A stretch of DNA of 64,000 nt from Acanthaster planci (taxonomy: Eukaryota > Echinodermata > Asteroidea > Valvatida > Acanthasteridae): NCBI RefSeq assembly GCF_001949145.1, contig NW_019091412.1, positions 1,283,623 through 1,347,622 of the forward strand, written 5' to 3'. Positions 12,631 through 25,270 of the stretch are shown here, piece after piece; position 1 is the first letter of the stretch; every line of letters starts with the position of its first letter. Both the position numbers and the translations under genes were made by a program. The notes beneath the pieces were generated by a model, which was not told where the DNA came from, did not search any database, and was given only the letters and a program-made list of their open reading frames with translations.

Positions 12631-14360
12631 CGGATTGCAAGATGTTACTTGAAGGGTGTGGTAAGGGGGCGTGGCTAGGAGCCAATAAAATCTATTTTGA
12701 GAATACTACTCACTGATAGTGATAGTCTCCTCAAATGTTCAGGAAATTAGATATTTGGTGGGGGGAGTTGAAATCGTTATAGGAAATTGTGAATTTACAG
12801 TTAAGAAATGTTACTTTATTAATGGAATGAAATTCAACTCCAGATGATGAGTTATGTTGGAGAAACATGTTTGTTACTTTCTAGAGCTGTTTCTTTTAGA
12901 ATTTATCTGATCTTAATACTGAACTGTTTGGAAGCAAGTAATCAAAATTCAACTACAAACTGATTTTTTTGACAAGGCATAAACAGCCAAAATTACCTAT
13001 TTTCACAAAGAGTGGCTCTAGTAACTTGATTTCCATCTTTTTATCAATTTCTTTATGTATTTATAAGCTGCACAGTACAAGTTTGAGTGGAGAGAGTCTT
13101 ATTTCTATGCCGAGTTTGGAAAGGAACAAAAACTAACTCCTTTTGTGAGAATCAAGTTAATTTGTTTTCAGAATTGCTTTATGGGAAATAGAAATAATGG
13201 CTACAATGTTATGTTTCCTCAAATGTAAATCATATATATTGTATTTTGAAATGCTGGAAATCTATGGGGGCCACTTTTGCAAGCAGATTTTGTTTAGTGG
13301 GTTCTTGGATTTTTTGGAGAGAGTGGGTGGGGGTTCTTTTCTTTTGGAAATCTCGTGATAATGTTTCTTTTTCAGTTTGGTTTTTCACAGGGTACAGTTG
13401 GTAGTTTATGATATCAGTGTATTTGCTTGCCTTGTATACATTGTAATTTGTATTAATTTAATAATCCATAAAATTGATTGCAGAAGTGCACAGCTAAAGA
13501 AACTTACATTTGCTTCTCAAGAAAATGTTTATTGGTGCAGATTTGATCAACTGACAAGGTGCACAAGTAACGGAATGAAGCTTTGTTTAATGAACAAGCT
13601 CTCAGTATTTTAACGTTGGTTTGTTCGGCACAAGCCTTAGAAATAAATTAGTTACCTTTCAAAATTAAAATGATGATGAACGAGTGATTTAATAATGAAA
13701 TTTCTCATTTTTGCCTTCTAAATTAAATGACTTATGCAAAGTAAATTACATGTCTATTCATTAGGCTTAATATGTGGAGAACGACAGATATATCGAGGTA
13801 GTTTGTTTTCTTTCAGAAGGTCATCAGCACAAATAATTTGACAAGTTTCTTGGATATAATCCACATGTAACCCACTGTTTCCTGTTGTTTTTTTCTTTGC
13901 ACTGATGAAATCAGTTATAAATGGTATATATGCGTTTACGTGCATGTGTTATGCTTGTCTGCGTAGTCCAACTAAAGAGGGAGCATTTTTTTAGTACCCA
14001 GATGAGGAAAAAAAATAAGGAAAGTTATATCTTGTGTAAACAACACTTATCAAGTTGGCAACCGGCTTTTCCAATATTATGATTTATGTATATGCGAATC
14101 TTACTTGAAGTTACATTACATGTTCACTTCTAGTTTATACATAACAATATTGTTTATGAAATAAACTGGCACATTGAGGTGGCAGAACAATGTACACTAC
14201 ACATGTATGGACTTTGTTTTATAGTTTTGCTTTGTCGCAAATAAATAAGTTGTTAACCCAAAAGAGTTATTTTTGTAATAAGCGTACTAATTTGTACAGA
14301 GTTTGACCAAACTGTCGATTTGAGACTATTTCACACGCAGCTGAAGGTGATTGACAAGTC
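12631..14360. other. 3' UTR / convergent intergenic region
   Basis: AT-rich DNA between two converging genes. Plus-strand poly(A)-type signals occur near 13641 and 14159. I see no supportable coding exon, RNA gene or repeat. Confidence 0.5.
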
Positions 14361-17300
14361 TCAGTTATGTCTGGCCTGTGGACTGTTGTAGAAGCAAGCG
14401 CACAACCCTCTCCAGCAGCCTGTGTAGGATCCATTCTGCTGTTTATCATCGACATCAGCCCATGGATCGATGCTTAGGTAAGATGTTGATGGTGTCACTA
14501 GAAGATTAAGGAAAAATGCAATCATCGGTCCCCGAAAGGCTAATCAATTTGCCATAATAATTTTGTCAATTAGATGTAGAGTTCTTTCTGCTCAAGGGGA
14601 ACTGTATTCCAATTTTGGATTGCAGAGATTTAAACGATTCGTTAGCATCGCACTGTGTAAACATAATGGTCACTTACCTTTGAGTTGCGTTGGGACCTCA
14701 ATTTTGCGTCGTTGTCGTTTGTTTGAAGCTGCTCCTGGTGTTGACATCCCAGAGGGTTGTGGGAACTCGCCATCCTTGCAGAAAGCTGTGCTCATCAGAC
14801 AGTTGGTCTCCGGTGATGTCAGAGAAAAGTCTGATATGCTGATAATGAAACAGGAAACCGGTAATATTTGGTTAGATTGACTACAGATAATTATTTATGA
14901 ACATTCTTGTATTTAAGATGATGTAGGCCACAAAGGCTTCATACATTCTTGAGAAAGCTAAGCGCTATTCTATTCGGAGCTTTAGTAAAATGATATTGTA
15001 AGGTTCAATGTCTGGTTAGTTTTGCTTCAATGACTGCTCTAATTTCAGAGTTTGAGGGGATTTACTGTTGTTTACAAAAGTGAGACTTATGAAAAAATAA
15101 TTACGATACCTTGCAGGTTTTATCTGGACTACTTACCCAAAGTCTGTTTCGTCAAATGTTGAATGCTGTTTTATTTGTTCATCTGTCTGTGATCCAATGC
15201 TGATTGTCTCCATAGTAGGCTGAGATACAAATGCCACATATAGCAAGTTGGAAACAGCTGCATATTAAAAAAAGCTGCTGAAGAATTGTTTAGTACGGGG
15301 CATAGAAAGTCTATGTTTGAAACATTAATCAATTTCACCTGTTCTTGGAAATATTTCTGTTGATGGCCAATACCTTACAGGCTTCAGGATTAAAGCCTCT
15401 AGTCGCAGCAATGTCTTCAAGGATTTCAACTTTCTTCTGTAAATAGGCAACCTCGGCTGATAGCTACAGGAGAGATAATATTTCAAATGATAAATCATTG
15501 TGCCTTCACCCAAAATCTTGATTTTACGACGGTACTTTCTTGGATGTAATTGTCCTAATTTTTTCTCTTTATTTTTGGAGAGCACTGCTTGAGGAAAAGT
15601 ATTCTTTTAGAACTACCTTACCTTGGTATTTTCAAATATGAGTAGGCTGCTGGACAGTGCTTTTTCCATGAATAGCTCAGGTGCAGATGGGCTCTCAGAA
15701 CGGCTAGAAGTAAGGCTAGATTTTGCAAGTGTGCACAGACGGTCTCTGATCTCTTTCGACAATGTTGCACCTGCGATTCAGTTAATAGAACATCGGATGT
15801 ATGTGTGTTTATCAGTGCGTTCATATTTGCCTCAAAGTTCGGTAATGTGGAAAACCAGTAAGACTTAAGAGTATCCAGCTTGTTCTTGGAGGAGTTTTCT
15901 ACTTTACATTTACTTTCCCTTGGATGACTTGAATCTTGTAGTCTTTGCTCCACAAACGTCTTAAGACGCTGTAGACGCTGATGCAATTGCTTACTAACAG
16001 TAGAATCGTCCACCTTCAGAGACCGTTCAGTCTCAACATTTCCGGGTAAAAGGGCAGATGCTGGGCTGTAAAATGGAAAATTAAGATATGAATTCATAAT
16101 TAGTACAGAATTTGTCTTTTGGTAATAAAATAGGAGACAAGGGTTAGCATGTGCGGGTAGAAAGTTGTTCACGTCATTAACGTGCGATAAAAAGATCACA
16201 TACTGGTGAGTCAAATTAAACGAATCTTTGCAATTTAAAAGTTGAAAATGATACAGAACGTTGCATAGAAGAGTAAGGAGAGAATCGACTGCCAGACAAA
16301 TGACAATAAATGTTTCTAATTATACCTCGATATTCCGCTGTCGAATGTCATACAGAGTGGACGATCAGTGATGGAACAATCAGCAGCGCTCTGCAGACTG
16401 ACCAGGTCGGGTCTTGGTTTGGCTGCCATTGCAAGCATCAAATGCTCCATAGATCTAGACATCCATAAATGTATGTTACTACATGTTAGGCATACTTTTA
16501 AAATTGGTAATTTGAAAGATTTATCAACAGGAAGGATTAAAGGGTGCCAATTGGATAGTAGAGGGATAAGGTCAATTTTAATGAAAAGGAAAATCAACTT
16601 AAACGAAAGAGACAAATCATTCTTCATTGATAGTGAAATCGAAATGTTGGAAAAACTTAATACTAAATTTAGACTACTCTTGGTATTTTTACCTTTTAGT
16701 GTCAGATGCCATTGTTGGTTTGCCTTCCATTGGTCTATAAATCGGCATATTATGTGCAGCATTCGTGCCTAAATCTTGACCAATGTCAGCGTATTCGTCA
16801 GCGTGCTTCAAGCGGTCAACGACGGTTTTCTCAAGATCTACAAGGAAGGATGGTGGTGAACCGGAAACTGAAAAGAAATAAATAACAAGATGAAGTACAA
16901 CACCAGTATTTCAAGAGATAAGTTGCCAACGAAGATCACCGTATCCTTTTCTATAAGGCCTTATCTCGTCATTGACGATTTAATATCGTCGTGTTGAATA
17001 CATTGCATCGCACTATTTGATCATTGTCCATTTACAAAGATTTTTACTTAGGGCCCAATTATGTAACTTTTTAATAAATTTAAACCACATTTTACTCGTC
17101 TTTTTCACCCTTGTAAATCACTTTATACTCGTTTTCCTATACTAAGCCTTGATCTGGGGAATTGTGTTTGGTCATGAGTTTACAGTTTTGAACTTGAGTC
17201 ATGAGAATTGCATACCATCATATTCATTGTTTTGGTCTGCGGATGCTGATAGGAGCATCAGTGAAGTTATATCGGCAAGGAGTGCACTCATTGGTTTGTT

Positions 17301-17396
17301 GACACCAGATGACAGAATGGTATCCGATGACTGGCTTGGGAACAGAGTGGAGGGCGTAGCTTGGCTTTGTCTGATGGGAGTTGTTTGTCCTTCCAT
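14361..17396 (-). CDS. Unrecognised nine-exon coiled-coil protein
   Basis: Minus-strand exons: 17396-17216, 16867-16693, 16454-16326, 16065-15914, 15770-15622, 15463-15374, 15219-15137, 14838-14678 and 14497-14361 (TGA). All junctions are GT-AG and keep frame, giving about 418 aa. The N-terminus is Ser/Thr/Gln-rich (M-E-G-Q-T-T-P-I-R-Q). The middle has helical Leu/Arg/Lys segments (Q-L-H-Q-R-L-Q-R-L-K-T-F-V-E-Q-R-L; L-S-K-E-I-R-D-R-L). A short coiled coil follows at about aa 263-280 (L-S-A-E-V-A-Y-L-Q-K-K-V-E-I-L). A basic K-R-R-R-K patch, possibly an NLS, comes near the C-terminus. The exon 4 donor is chosen as GT at 15913-15912; an unspliced read-through gives a less plausible frame. The architecture recalls kinetochore or meiotic coiled-coil proteins, but I recognise no family and assign no function. 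It is tandem with the SOX30-like gene and converges on the PGC-1 gene. Confidence 0.75.
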
Positions 17397-18801
17397 CGTC
17401 TTCCTATGTGTTTCTGATGAAGCGTTGCCAATTTACCTAATGGTTTAATTTTACAGATATATTGTTTTAAAACAGACGTTTTGTACTTCAAAAATAAACC
17501 TGTTCATAACTATTGTGTGACTTGAGACTGCCCGAAACGGCACGGGGTATCCCTCCATTTCAGACCAGTGGCGTATGGGGGCGGGGGAGTCCCCTGGACA
17601 TGTTGCAAAACACTAACACCTTCGAAATGATACTATACCACCTTTCCTGGGGAGATCTCTTCAAACGAATTTAAAAAATTGGAGCTTCGTTTTTTTGAGA
17701 AAAGATCATATTTTACCCCGCCTACCCAGAAATTGGTTCCGCCGCTGTTTTGGGTCTTACCTATGGGGTTTTGTATACCCAACACCAGACTGCCTGATCA
17801 GTGTAAATTTACGTCTTTCTTATTGAAACATCGACGTCATAGATTGAATTGATATTGCGTTCCTGTTTTATACTTAAGGCTTACGAAGACCGCATCGAGG
17901 CCTTTAGTCTTTTCCAAGCATAAGTGATGTTCTGAATTGTTAAAATGAATGTTTCATATTACCTTCTGAGGGAAGAAATACTCGATGTCGTCCCAATTAC
18001 TCGTCTAGGTATGAAGTCTCTGTGTGTGCAGAAGTTCGTGCAGCTCGTTGTCAAATGACAAAAATCTGTGTGAGCAGACAGAGCTATTCAGTCGAATTGT
18101 AAGAACCCAGAATCCTTATTTAAATAATCATTGTTGAAATTCGCGCCTTGGAATCTCAGTTCATTTAGTAGACGAAGGAGAAATAAGACTCGTGCAGGGT
18201 CTGGAAAGCCATGAATGAGCTCGAAATAGCAAGCTCTTATAGTTCTGTCGCTTTGGTAAGAGATGAAGGACAATGGGGTGGGCAGAATGATGTACATCTG
18301 ACACAAGCAAATATTTTGTGAATGTGTCAAATACAAACGAAGGATGAAGATGAGTAACAAACAGTTTGGAGGGTGAATTTTCATCAGGGAGACTTGATTT
18401 CGTGTAAATAAAACCAGTTTATTAGTTCAGAACATATTTTATTTTCCGCGTAAATTTACAAAAATAATCACTAGCAATCAAAGAAATAAAACGTATCAAC
18501 AACAAAGAAGTAGTAAATAGTAAAATCTGATTTAATAAATGTATGGATTTGCAATTTACTGAGACTAAAACTGTACAGAATTCACAGTAAATCATATTTA
18601 CACATTAAAATAATTTATAAGATTACAAATTACAAACATGCAAGGTAAAATGTGATTCTCAAAACTAATTTGTTTACTGAGAAGATGAGAGAACAAATAC
18701 AATACAATCTTTCAAGAATCAGCATGCAGCCAAACGATGTACACCCTTTGTCATTTGTGATCGTGACTTTTTCAGCAGGATTCTAAATTAGAAAAACCCA
18801 T
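17397..18801. other. Intergenic, including 3' UTR of the SOX30-like gene
   Basis: Between two minus-strand genes. A minus-strand AATAAA-type signal (plus TTTATT near 18419 and 18440) would fit the 3' end of the upstream gene. At about 17568-17592 a C-A-G-T-G-G-C-G-T-A-T-followed-by-poly(G) motif resembles the minisatellite unit at 27.5 kb (see findings). No coding exon seen. Confidence 0.45.
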
Positions 18802-21800
18802 TTATGTTACAACATCAATGAGTTCCTCATTGTCATCAGTGCCGCTATCATCGGGAGCATCGCCGTGAGTGGCCGGTGGGGGCGTCTTCCTATTGTCTTG
18901 CTTCGCACAGGCGTTGATGTCACACAGGAATCGCTGAAACAACTGGACATCAACTGCTCGACGCTCAGTGGATCCCGGGTCCTCAGGGATGTGTAGATTC
19001 AGTGATCGCTCATCGTCGTCTAAATCATCATCTTGATGAAACGTGGATGATCCTGAATCTGACCCTGCGTGTGAGGACACGTTCGCTGATGCACTCTCAA
19101 GACATCCGCCATCCGAATCTATGATAGCTACGGGGTCATGAATTGTTGTCTGGACACGGCCTGCTTGTGGGGGCGCTGTATACCCTACAGAGGGTGTAAT
19201 GTTCTGTATAGTGTCTCGAACAAATTGCACATTGGGACTGACCATAATGGGGACATTTCCGGCAGAAACGACAGCTGTTGTGCCTTGACCTTGTCCAGAC
19301 ACATGATGTCCAGCTTGACCACTAACGAGATGCAGAAGTGCACTACCATCGGCTGCGTATGTCTTGTGCGTGCGAGCTTCCGCTGACCGTGCGCTTTGAC
19401 CGACTGTTACTTGACCGCCAATTGTTGGATGACTAGATGCTTGCAATGTTTGGATAGCTGCCGGGGGGCGTGGTGATCCAATGGGCTCTATTATGTAATG
19501 CTGTGAGTAGGATCAAGAAAGAACATTGATATTATCATCATCTAAGTAATGAAGTGAGCAAGTAGATCGCCGTAGAGATTATTGGTAAATCATTGGTTAC
19601 AATGCATTATTTTGACATTAATTGTTCAGGAGCAGAAAGGTGGAAATTACCCCCGTAAGTCCCTTCAAATCTTTCTACACACCTGTTTGGTAAAGCCGGT
19701 TTTATCTCTGGTGTCCTTAGCTGGCAAGCGAATATTTGTATTATTGCTGGGTGCCGGTTGGGCTCCAGACCTTGCTGGGAGTCCTTCAAGTTGTCGAGGG
19801 AAAAAAAGAAAGAAAAACAGTTCTGAGCAGATTATCGTGCAGAATAAAACAGATCCCAACAACAAGGACGGCTTTGAAACCCACATCAGATACACAAGAA
19901 ACACTGACACGGGAACATAAATAAAATCGTTACCTTTGGATTCGCTTTTTGGTGCAGCACATCCGGGCTGCGACGCAAATGTGAAGTGCGAGGTTGCATT
20001 TGGGTTCAGTTTACACTTTGGAAGAATACAGGCTTGGTTTGTGTTGTAGGGAGCGAGGGTAAAACCATCACGTCTTCGTTTTGGCGGGCGAGGGCTATAT
20101 ACCCAACCTTGAAAAGAAAAAAAATCGCTTGAAAGTGAAACTCTCGCCGAACAAACGTTTTGTGTTAGTGATTATTTTTGATTCATTTATGACATCATCA
20201 TCATACGTACCCGGATGTTCCTGTCTATGCAGTTTCCTCAGTTTCTCGGCCTCATCGTAGAATGGTTGTTTTTGTTCTTGCGTCAGTGCGTTCCACGATT
20301 GGCCAAGCTGGATGCTAATGTCAGCATTATTGGCATGTGGGAACTGATGAGCTAGGCGCGCTCTGTGGATACGAGCCCACACCATGAAGGCGTTCATCGG
20401 TCGTTTAATGTGATTGGTTGGATGGGCACGCTTCCTTGGTAAACCTGGAAACAAAACCAGTCAAACCATGGACAGGTATACTTTTTTCATATATATCAGT
20501 CCATACTGGCACGGAAAATTGACAACGGAGGATTTAATTGACTTTTGACTACAATCACACACATACTCACTGTCACTGTTAGGAGCAGGCATAGTATCAA
20601 CATCAGTGATTACCACTCCGACGTCATCACTACAGATTTTAGGAGGCGTGGTTGCATGGGGCTTGCTTGTAGAGGGCGTCAAGGCGGCAATCGGGGAGCA
20701 ATCAATGGGCGTGGCTCGGTTTGTAACCACAGCGAGTTTGAAACCATCTCCGAAGGCATTGGAGCAATTTTCATTGATTTGGAACAAAGGTCCGGCGAAA
20801 GGAGACAGGACTACATCGTTCATTTTGGCATCATACACAGGCATGGCCTTCGAATGCGCTTTTTCAACAGGTCTCGGAGGTTTCACGTTCTTGGGCCTGT
20901 ATAGAGTGAGCTCGGTGTAGTTTTTTTCCACCTCAGGCGTGCCGGCATCACCAGCGACAGAAGAGCAGTCTGCCGTGGTTTCAGTATTTAAGGAAGAGGG
21001 AATTGATGTCAATTCTTTTGGTGCTTCGTCAGTTTTTTCAGTTGGTTGTGCATGACTGGTGTTAGCTGAGGATGTTAGACGATTGGTCGCTGGTGCACGG
21101 AGTGCTTGCTGGTTTGTCAGACTTGTCACCTGCTGGCTGTTAAATGTTGTAAGTAGATTCGTTTAAAAGAAGTATGTCTGTTTAAAGTCATCATTTAAAC
21201 ACAAGACTTAGAACAACCGAAGAGTACTTGCCAACGCACGGGGTGTTAGTGTAACCGAAATGAAATGAAATAAAATCAACAAACCTGGGACTTGGAATAC
21301 TAATAACTGGATCTGTTGTTGATCGAGGCTGATGTACAAACTCGGCTGAGGTTGTTATGGATGGCTCTTCGGGATGACAGAGCTTGGAGACCATAATGTT
21401 ATCAGATTCCTTGCCAACAGGTTGCTTGATGGACATTTTAGATCCATCCTCGGTCGTTGGTAGCTTGAAAAGTGTACCAGATCTCTCTTCAGCAGTGGTT
21501 GCTTGCTTAGAGACGATAATGGATTTCTTCTCAGTAGTCGGTAACTTAGAGACCATAGCGAATCTATCCTCATTATTTGATAGCTTGAAGATCTTACCTG
21601 ATCGACCCTCAGAAGTTGGTGGTCTGGAGGCCACACTAAGTTCCTGTTTTGACAATAGACTGCCATTGCTGGGAGTTGTGACATTGGATTCTATCTCAAA
21701 GCACCTGTAAACTTTATCTCCGATTTTACACGTGATGCTGGGAGTGGTTGTAGCTACTGATGGCGTCATTGTCACTGTACCAGATTGAGGGTTAGTTTTT

Positions 21801-22644
21801 GTAGTCGGCCTAAATATGAAATCAAAGACAAAAGCTGTCAAAATCTTGAAGAAAAATTGAGCTAACGTAGTCGTTTTTAAATGATCCAGTCGATTTGGAC
21901 AGTACATGCCTACACACTGTATAACGTTGATGAAGCCTAACTTAATGTCGAACATGACAAGTTTAACATAAGTTTGCAGATTTATTGAAGGTGTAACGAA
22001 GTTGGCCTTCAGTAAAATGTAAATAATCTTTGCTATACCTACGGGCCTCACACCATAGAGCTCTATAAAAGCTCCATGTTTCATACGGATCTGGATCGCG
22101 ATCAGTGATCCTTACGCTGGTTTGCACCATCCATTATTCGCGTTTTGGTGTCTGTAAACCAACGACGGATCACTGATCTCGATTAAGATCCGTGTGGAAC
22201 AAACGCAGCCTAGTCCTATATTGTGCACACGAATTCCAAAGTGACATCCTACCTATTAAGACAAACCGCTGCGGTCGACGCTGCAGTTTTGACGGCAGGG
22301 AGGAAGTAGAAGCCCTGACCTGAACTTATCGGGGCGATGCTACCAGTATTCGATTTACCGACAATAACTGTCGGCAAGTTGTTAGAATTGCTTGATGCAG
22401 ATGATGTTGCAGACTTCTGGGTCACTAAAACTCGTTGCACCTCTGAGTGGTCGTCAGATTTCTTGTAGTCTTTGCTACCGACATTAAGAGATCCAGTCGA
22501 GTGTCCCTGAGGAGATGGTTGTGCTGCATCATTGCTTATTGCAAAGGGTGCAGAGTTAATACCAGTTGTAATAATACTTCTAGGAGACTCGCCGTTTCTG
22601 TTTGATGTGAAAGTTGACGCTGTCACGTTGTCCCGGGAAATCAT
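18802..22644 (-). CDS. SOX30: SOX30-like (SoxH group) HMG-box transcription factor
   Basis: Minus-strand exons: 22644-22253, 21809-21285, 21136-20571, 20444-20211, 20107-19934, 19783-19683 and 19500-18802. All junctions are in frame, giving about 896 aa. The HMG box (about aa 505-580) reads [20 protein letters not shown], continues with [11 protein letters not shown], then [17 protein letters not shown]. The next exon begins [12 protein letters not shown]. The [17 protein letters not shown] and P-G-W-V-Y-x-P-R-P signatures single out SOX30 among Sox proteins. The long N-terminus is Ser/Thr-rich and probably disordered. The C-terminus has an acidic D-D-D-L-D-D-D-E block and ends E-E-L-I-D-V-V-T. 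In mammals SOX30 drives late spermatogenic gene expression; germline function here is inference. The gene is longer than the human protein (about 750 aa). Confidence 0.93.
22078..22200. repeat. Imperfect inverted repeat (hairpin) in SOX30 intron 1
   Basis: Arms 22078-22126 and 22153-22200 are largely reverse-complementary. Shared cores are ACGGATCT and GATCAGTGATCC, with about a quarter of positions mismatched. A loop of about 26 nt separates them. The form fits a small foldback element or a degraded MITE. Confidence 0.65.
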
Positions 22645-22808
22645 TTTTTGTCTTTGTCAACTGATTGGGGCAGTCTTAAAGCAATAAAACTGTGTCACAA
22701 CTTTTGAAAAACGACAACCTCTCTCGCGTCACGAATGCAGTTCAAACGGATATTATTGCATCATAATATCAGAAAGTAAACAATGGAACAATGCAGTGCG
22801 TACTCGGA

Positions 22809-22874
22809 TATCAATTCAAGTCCAGTGGTATTGTTAACACGTATCAATTCAAGTCCAGTGGTATTGTTAACACG
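22809..22874. repeat. 33-bp exact tandem duplication
   Basis: The block starting TATCAATTCAAGTCCAGTGG is present twice head-to-tail (22809-22841 and 22842-22874) without mismatch, indicating a recent duplication. It lies about 165 bp upstream of the SOX30-like ATG and is followed by a (CG)n-like run. Confidence 0.9.
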
Positions 22875-23046
22875 CGCGCGTATCCAGCGTGTATCACACG
22901 CACGCTCAAACTTTGCGTTGGTGAGCGCGTTCATGCACAAAAGAACATGACCCGCGTTTTCTGTTGACGCACAAGCGAACAGTGTTAACAGTCTAGCCGT
23001 TTGACCTATTTTAATTTTTCTTTGAATTTTTCTGAACGTTGTATAA

Positions 23047-23090
23047 ACCAAAGATTGTATAGCGCCGCGCGGCGCTATACAATCTTTGGT
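23047..23090. repeat. Perfect 44-bp palindrome with GC-rich centre
   Basis: Each 22-nt arm is the exact reverse complement of the other, centred between 23068 and 23069 on the GCGCCGC/GCGGCGC core and with no spacer. It lies about 400 bp upstream of the SOX30-like start codon. Confidence 0.95.
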
Positions 23091-25270
23091 ATAAACTGTC
23101 TTCAAAGATGTAGAAAAGAAAAAGCGGGCATGTATGCCATTTGTCGTTTTTGGAAGGTGCAATAACGTTTTTCATTTGTCGATAAAAAGTGTTGTTCCTC
23201 AGAGTTAAAGTGGAAGACCGAAAACTATTTTTTGCTGAGAATTCATCATCCCACTGTATTCCCCACTGAACATCAGACTGTCACTAACCATACCACATCT
23301 AACAAGCAATAGTGTTTGGTGTGACTATTTTCACAGCACTTGAAAAGTCGTACATAAAGCGCTTCGCACCTTGTATTTGGGGGCTGTGAGCACTTGTTAC
23401 TTTAAACTCATCGAAAATCGATAAATCCATCCTGACCTATTGTTACTTTGCGGCCTCCGTTTCCTCCTGTGTTAGTCAGGTAGCCTATGTCTCTTCTCAT
23501 CACCAGGATATCATCAATACGCTCAATTAGGGATTGCCTTGTGTATATAAGGGTGGGTAAAGTTGTAGAAAACAAGACACTCCCCAAAGAATTACACACT
23601 CGTCTCCTGCGCCAATGACTACTCGCATCTGTTTCATTTTACTTCTTTAAAAAACAATTTGTGCTCCTCTTCGACCATTGTTACTTTGGTTATTTTTTGC
23701 CTTTAGCATTATCACACTGTTATGTCTTTAGGGTCTGGTAACAGTTGTGTCTCGTAACTGGCACGTCGTGTTACCATTAGAAGGTTTTCTCATTGCATTG
23801 TTTAATTGTTGGTTGAATATTCGTTCATGAGCAATTCGTTAGTTTGATAAACATTGAAGATGCACCATGGGTTGTGGGACACGGTAAATTTCAAATATTT
23901 TCCCACCAGTATGTCCATATAATGAGGCTATCCTTAGAACGTTTGTGGACTGACCTTTTTATGTTTTTGATCACGCTATGTGGTTATTTTCTAAGTCATC
24001 GATTTTTTTCGATAAAAGCATATTATTATGCTGACTTGGTTGCAGTTTGAAATACATGTACAAACATGTACTAATAATTTGAGATGTATAAAGACTAGTC
24101 ATCTCAGTGAATCGACCGGCACTGCATATAACATACAACGCCCTCATCGTCCAAAATTGCACCATGACAGCTATCGGTCGCTAGTATACTGGCGTGTGTG
24201 TTGGCATGACAACACTGTAGAGCTCTCTACTTATGCCGAATATGAATTGTAAACCCACTGCCTTGTGTGGTGAGGGCCAATGGAAAATGATAAACATCAA
24301 TCTCCCCTCTGTAGCCGGTGTTTAGGGGGTCACAGTTTGACCCTGTACCATCATGGGCACACATTGAACACTGGGAGTCGGCTCAGGGAAAATAGACAAC
24401 CTTATCGATCAGGTTACGCAGACTATGGATTTTGACGGTGTGTATAGTTGCATTGACATCACTCTAATAACCTTTCTGGGTAAAACCTGCATGGTGTATG
24501 TGTGAATTTTTAGCTGTCTCGCTAGAGATGAAAACACGCGGACCTTCGCGTTTTGCCTTGGTGGTGAAGTTGCCGTGTACGCTTCTGATGGATTTCTGAT
24601 TGGTAAGCCAAAAGAACGAGTGGACCTGTCCATGGGTTATAATTACGTCAAACTGGTGCACTTCAAGGCAAAGCACTTCAACGAACTTACGATGATTACA
24701 ACTGAGGAGTGATTATCATGGTCCATTGATCTATTGTGGAGCCTGAGCCGAAAGAATTGTGAGGAACACTCCGCGTGGGGTGACTGCGAAAAGTGAAGAA
24801 TCAACGAAGCGATACAAGCTGAAAGAACCATTCGGTCTATACAGAACAGAACAATAACCCATATTTTACCAGCCCATGCTTTCCCGCAGTGTCATCTTCA
24901 GACTGTTTTTCGCTAGACTCGGAGAGTCAATTAGAGCATGAATGGAGATGGTTTCAAAGCGAGCACAGGGCCAGACCTAAGTCCCAGACTACGGTAGCAA
25001 TCAGTTTATTCGTGGTCTGTTGTTGATCGCCAATAGCCATCATTAGAGGTGTAGCCACTCACCCTGCAAACACCAATAAGGTGCTTTTACGATTCTGGTG
25101 CGGCAACAACAGCTTTAATTTGGGGGGGAGTAGATCTAAATCTAAAGCAAAATCTACAGAGAAAAGAACTTGCTAAATACCAAGTTTTCTTTTTGATGAC
25201 TGGACTGATAACTGCAGTGATAATTTGACTGGTGCCAGCGTCAGCCACTGTCACTTGTGTAGCCTTTACA

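Larger units (their letters stand above)
22645..25270. other. Intergenic region between the SOX30-like gene and the Ser-rich array
   Basis: The upstream flank of the minus-strand SOX30-like gene contains a 33-bp tandem duplication and a perfect 44-bp palindrome (listed separately). The rest, to the start of the next plus-strand ORF, has only short unsupported ORFs. Confidence 0.45.

Noticed and set aside
15618-16214. 198-aa minus-strand ORF as one uninterrupted exon
   Set aside because: The region splits into two exons; splicing at 15913 and 15771 shifts to a frame that continues into the downstream exons.
16368-16772. 134-aa plus-strand ORF
   Set aside because: Lies antisense across two exons and an intron of the minus-strand coiled-coil gene.
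22761-23162. 133-aa minus-strand ORF upstream of SOX30
   Set aside because: Created by the tandem duplication and palindrome; no homology or splice support.
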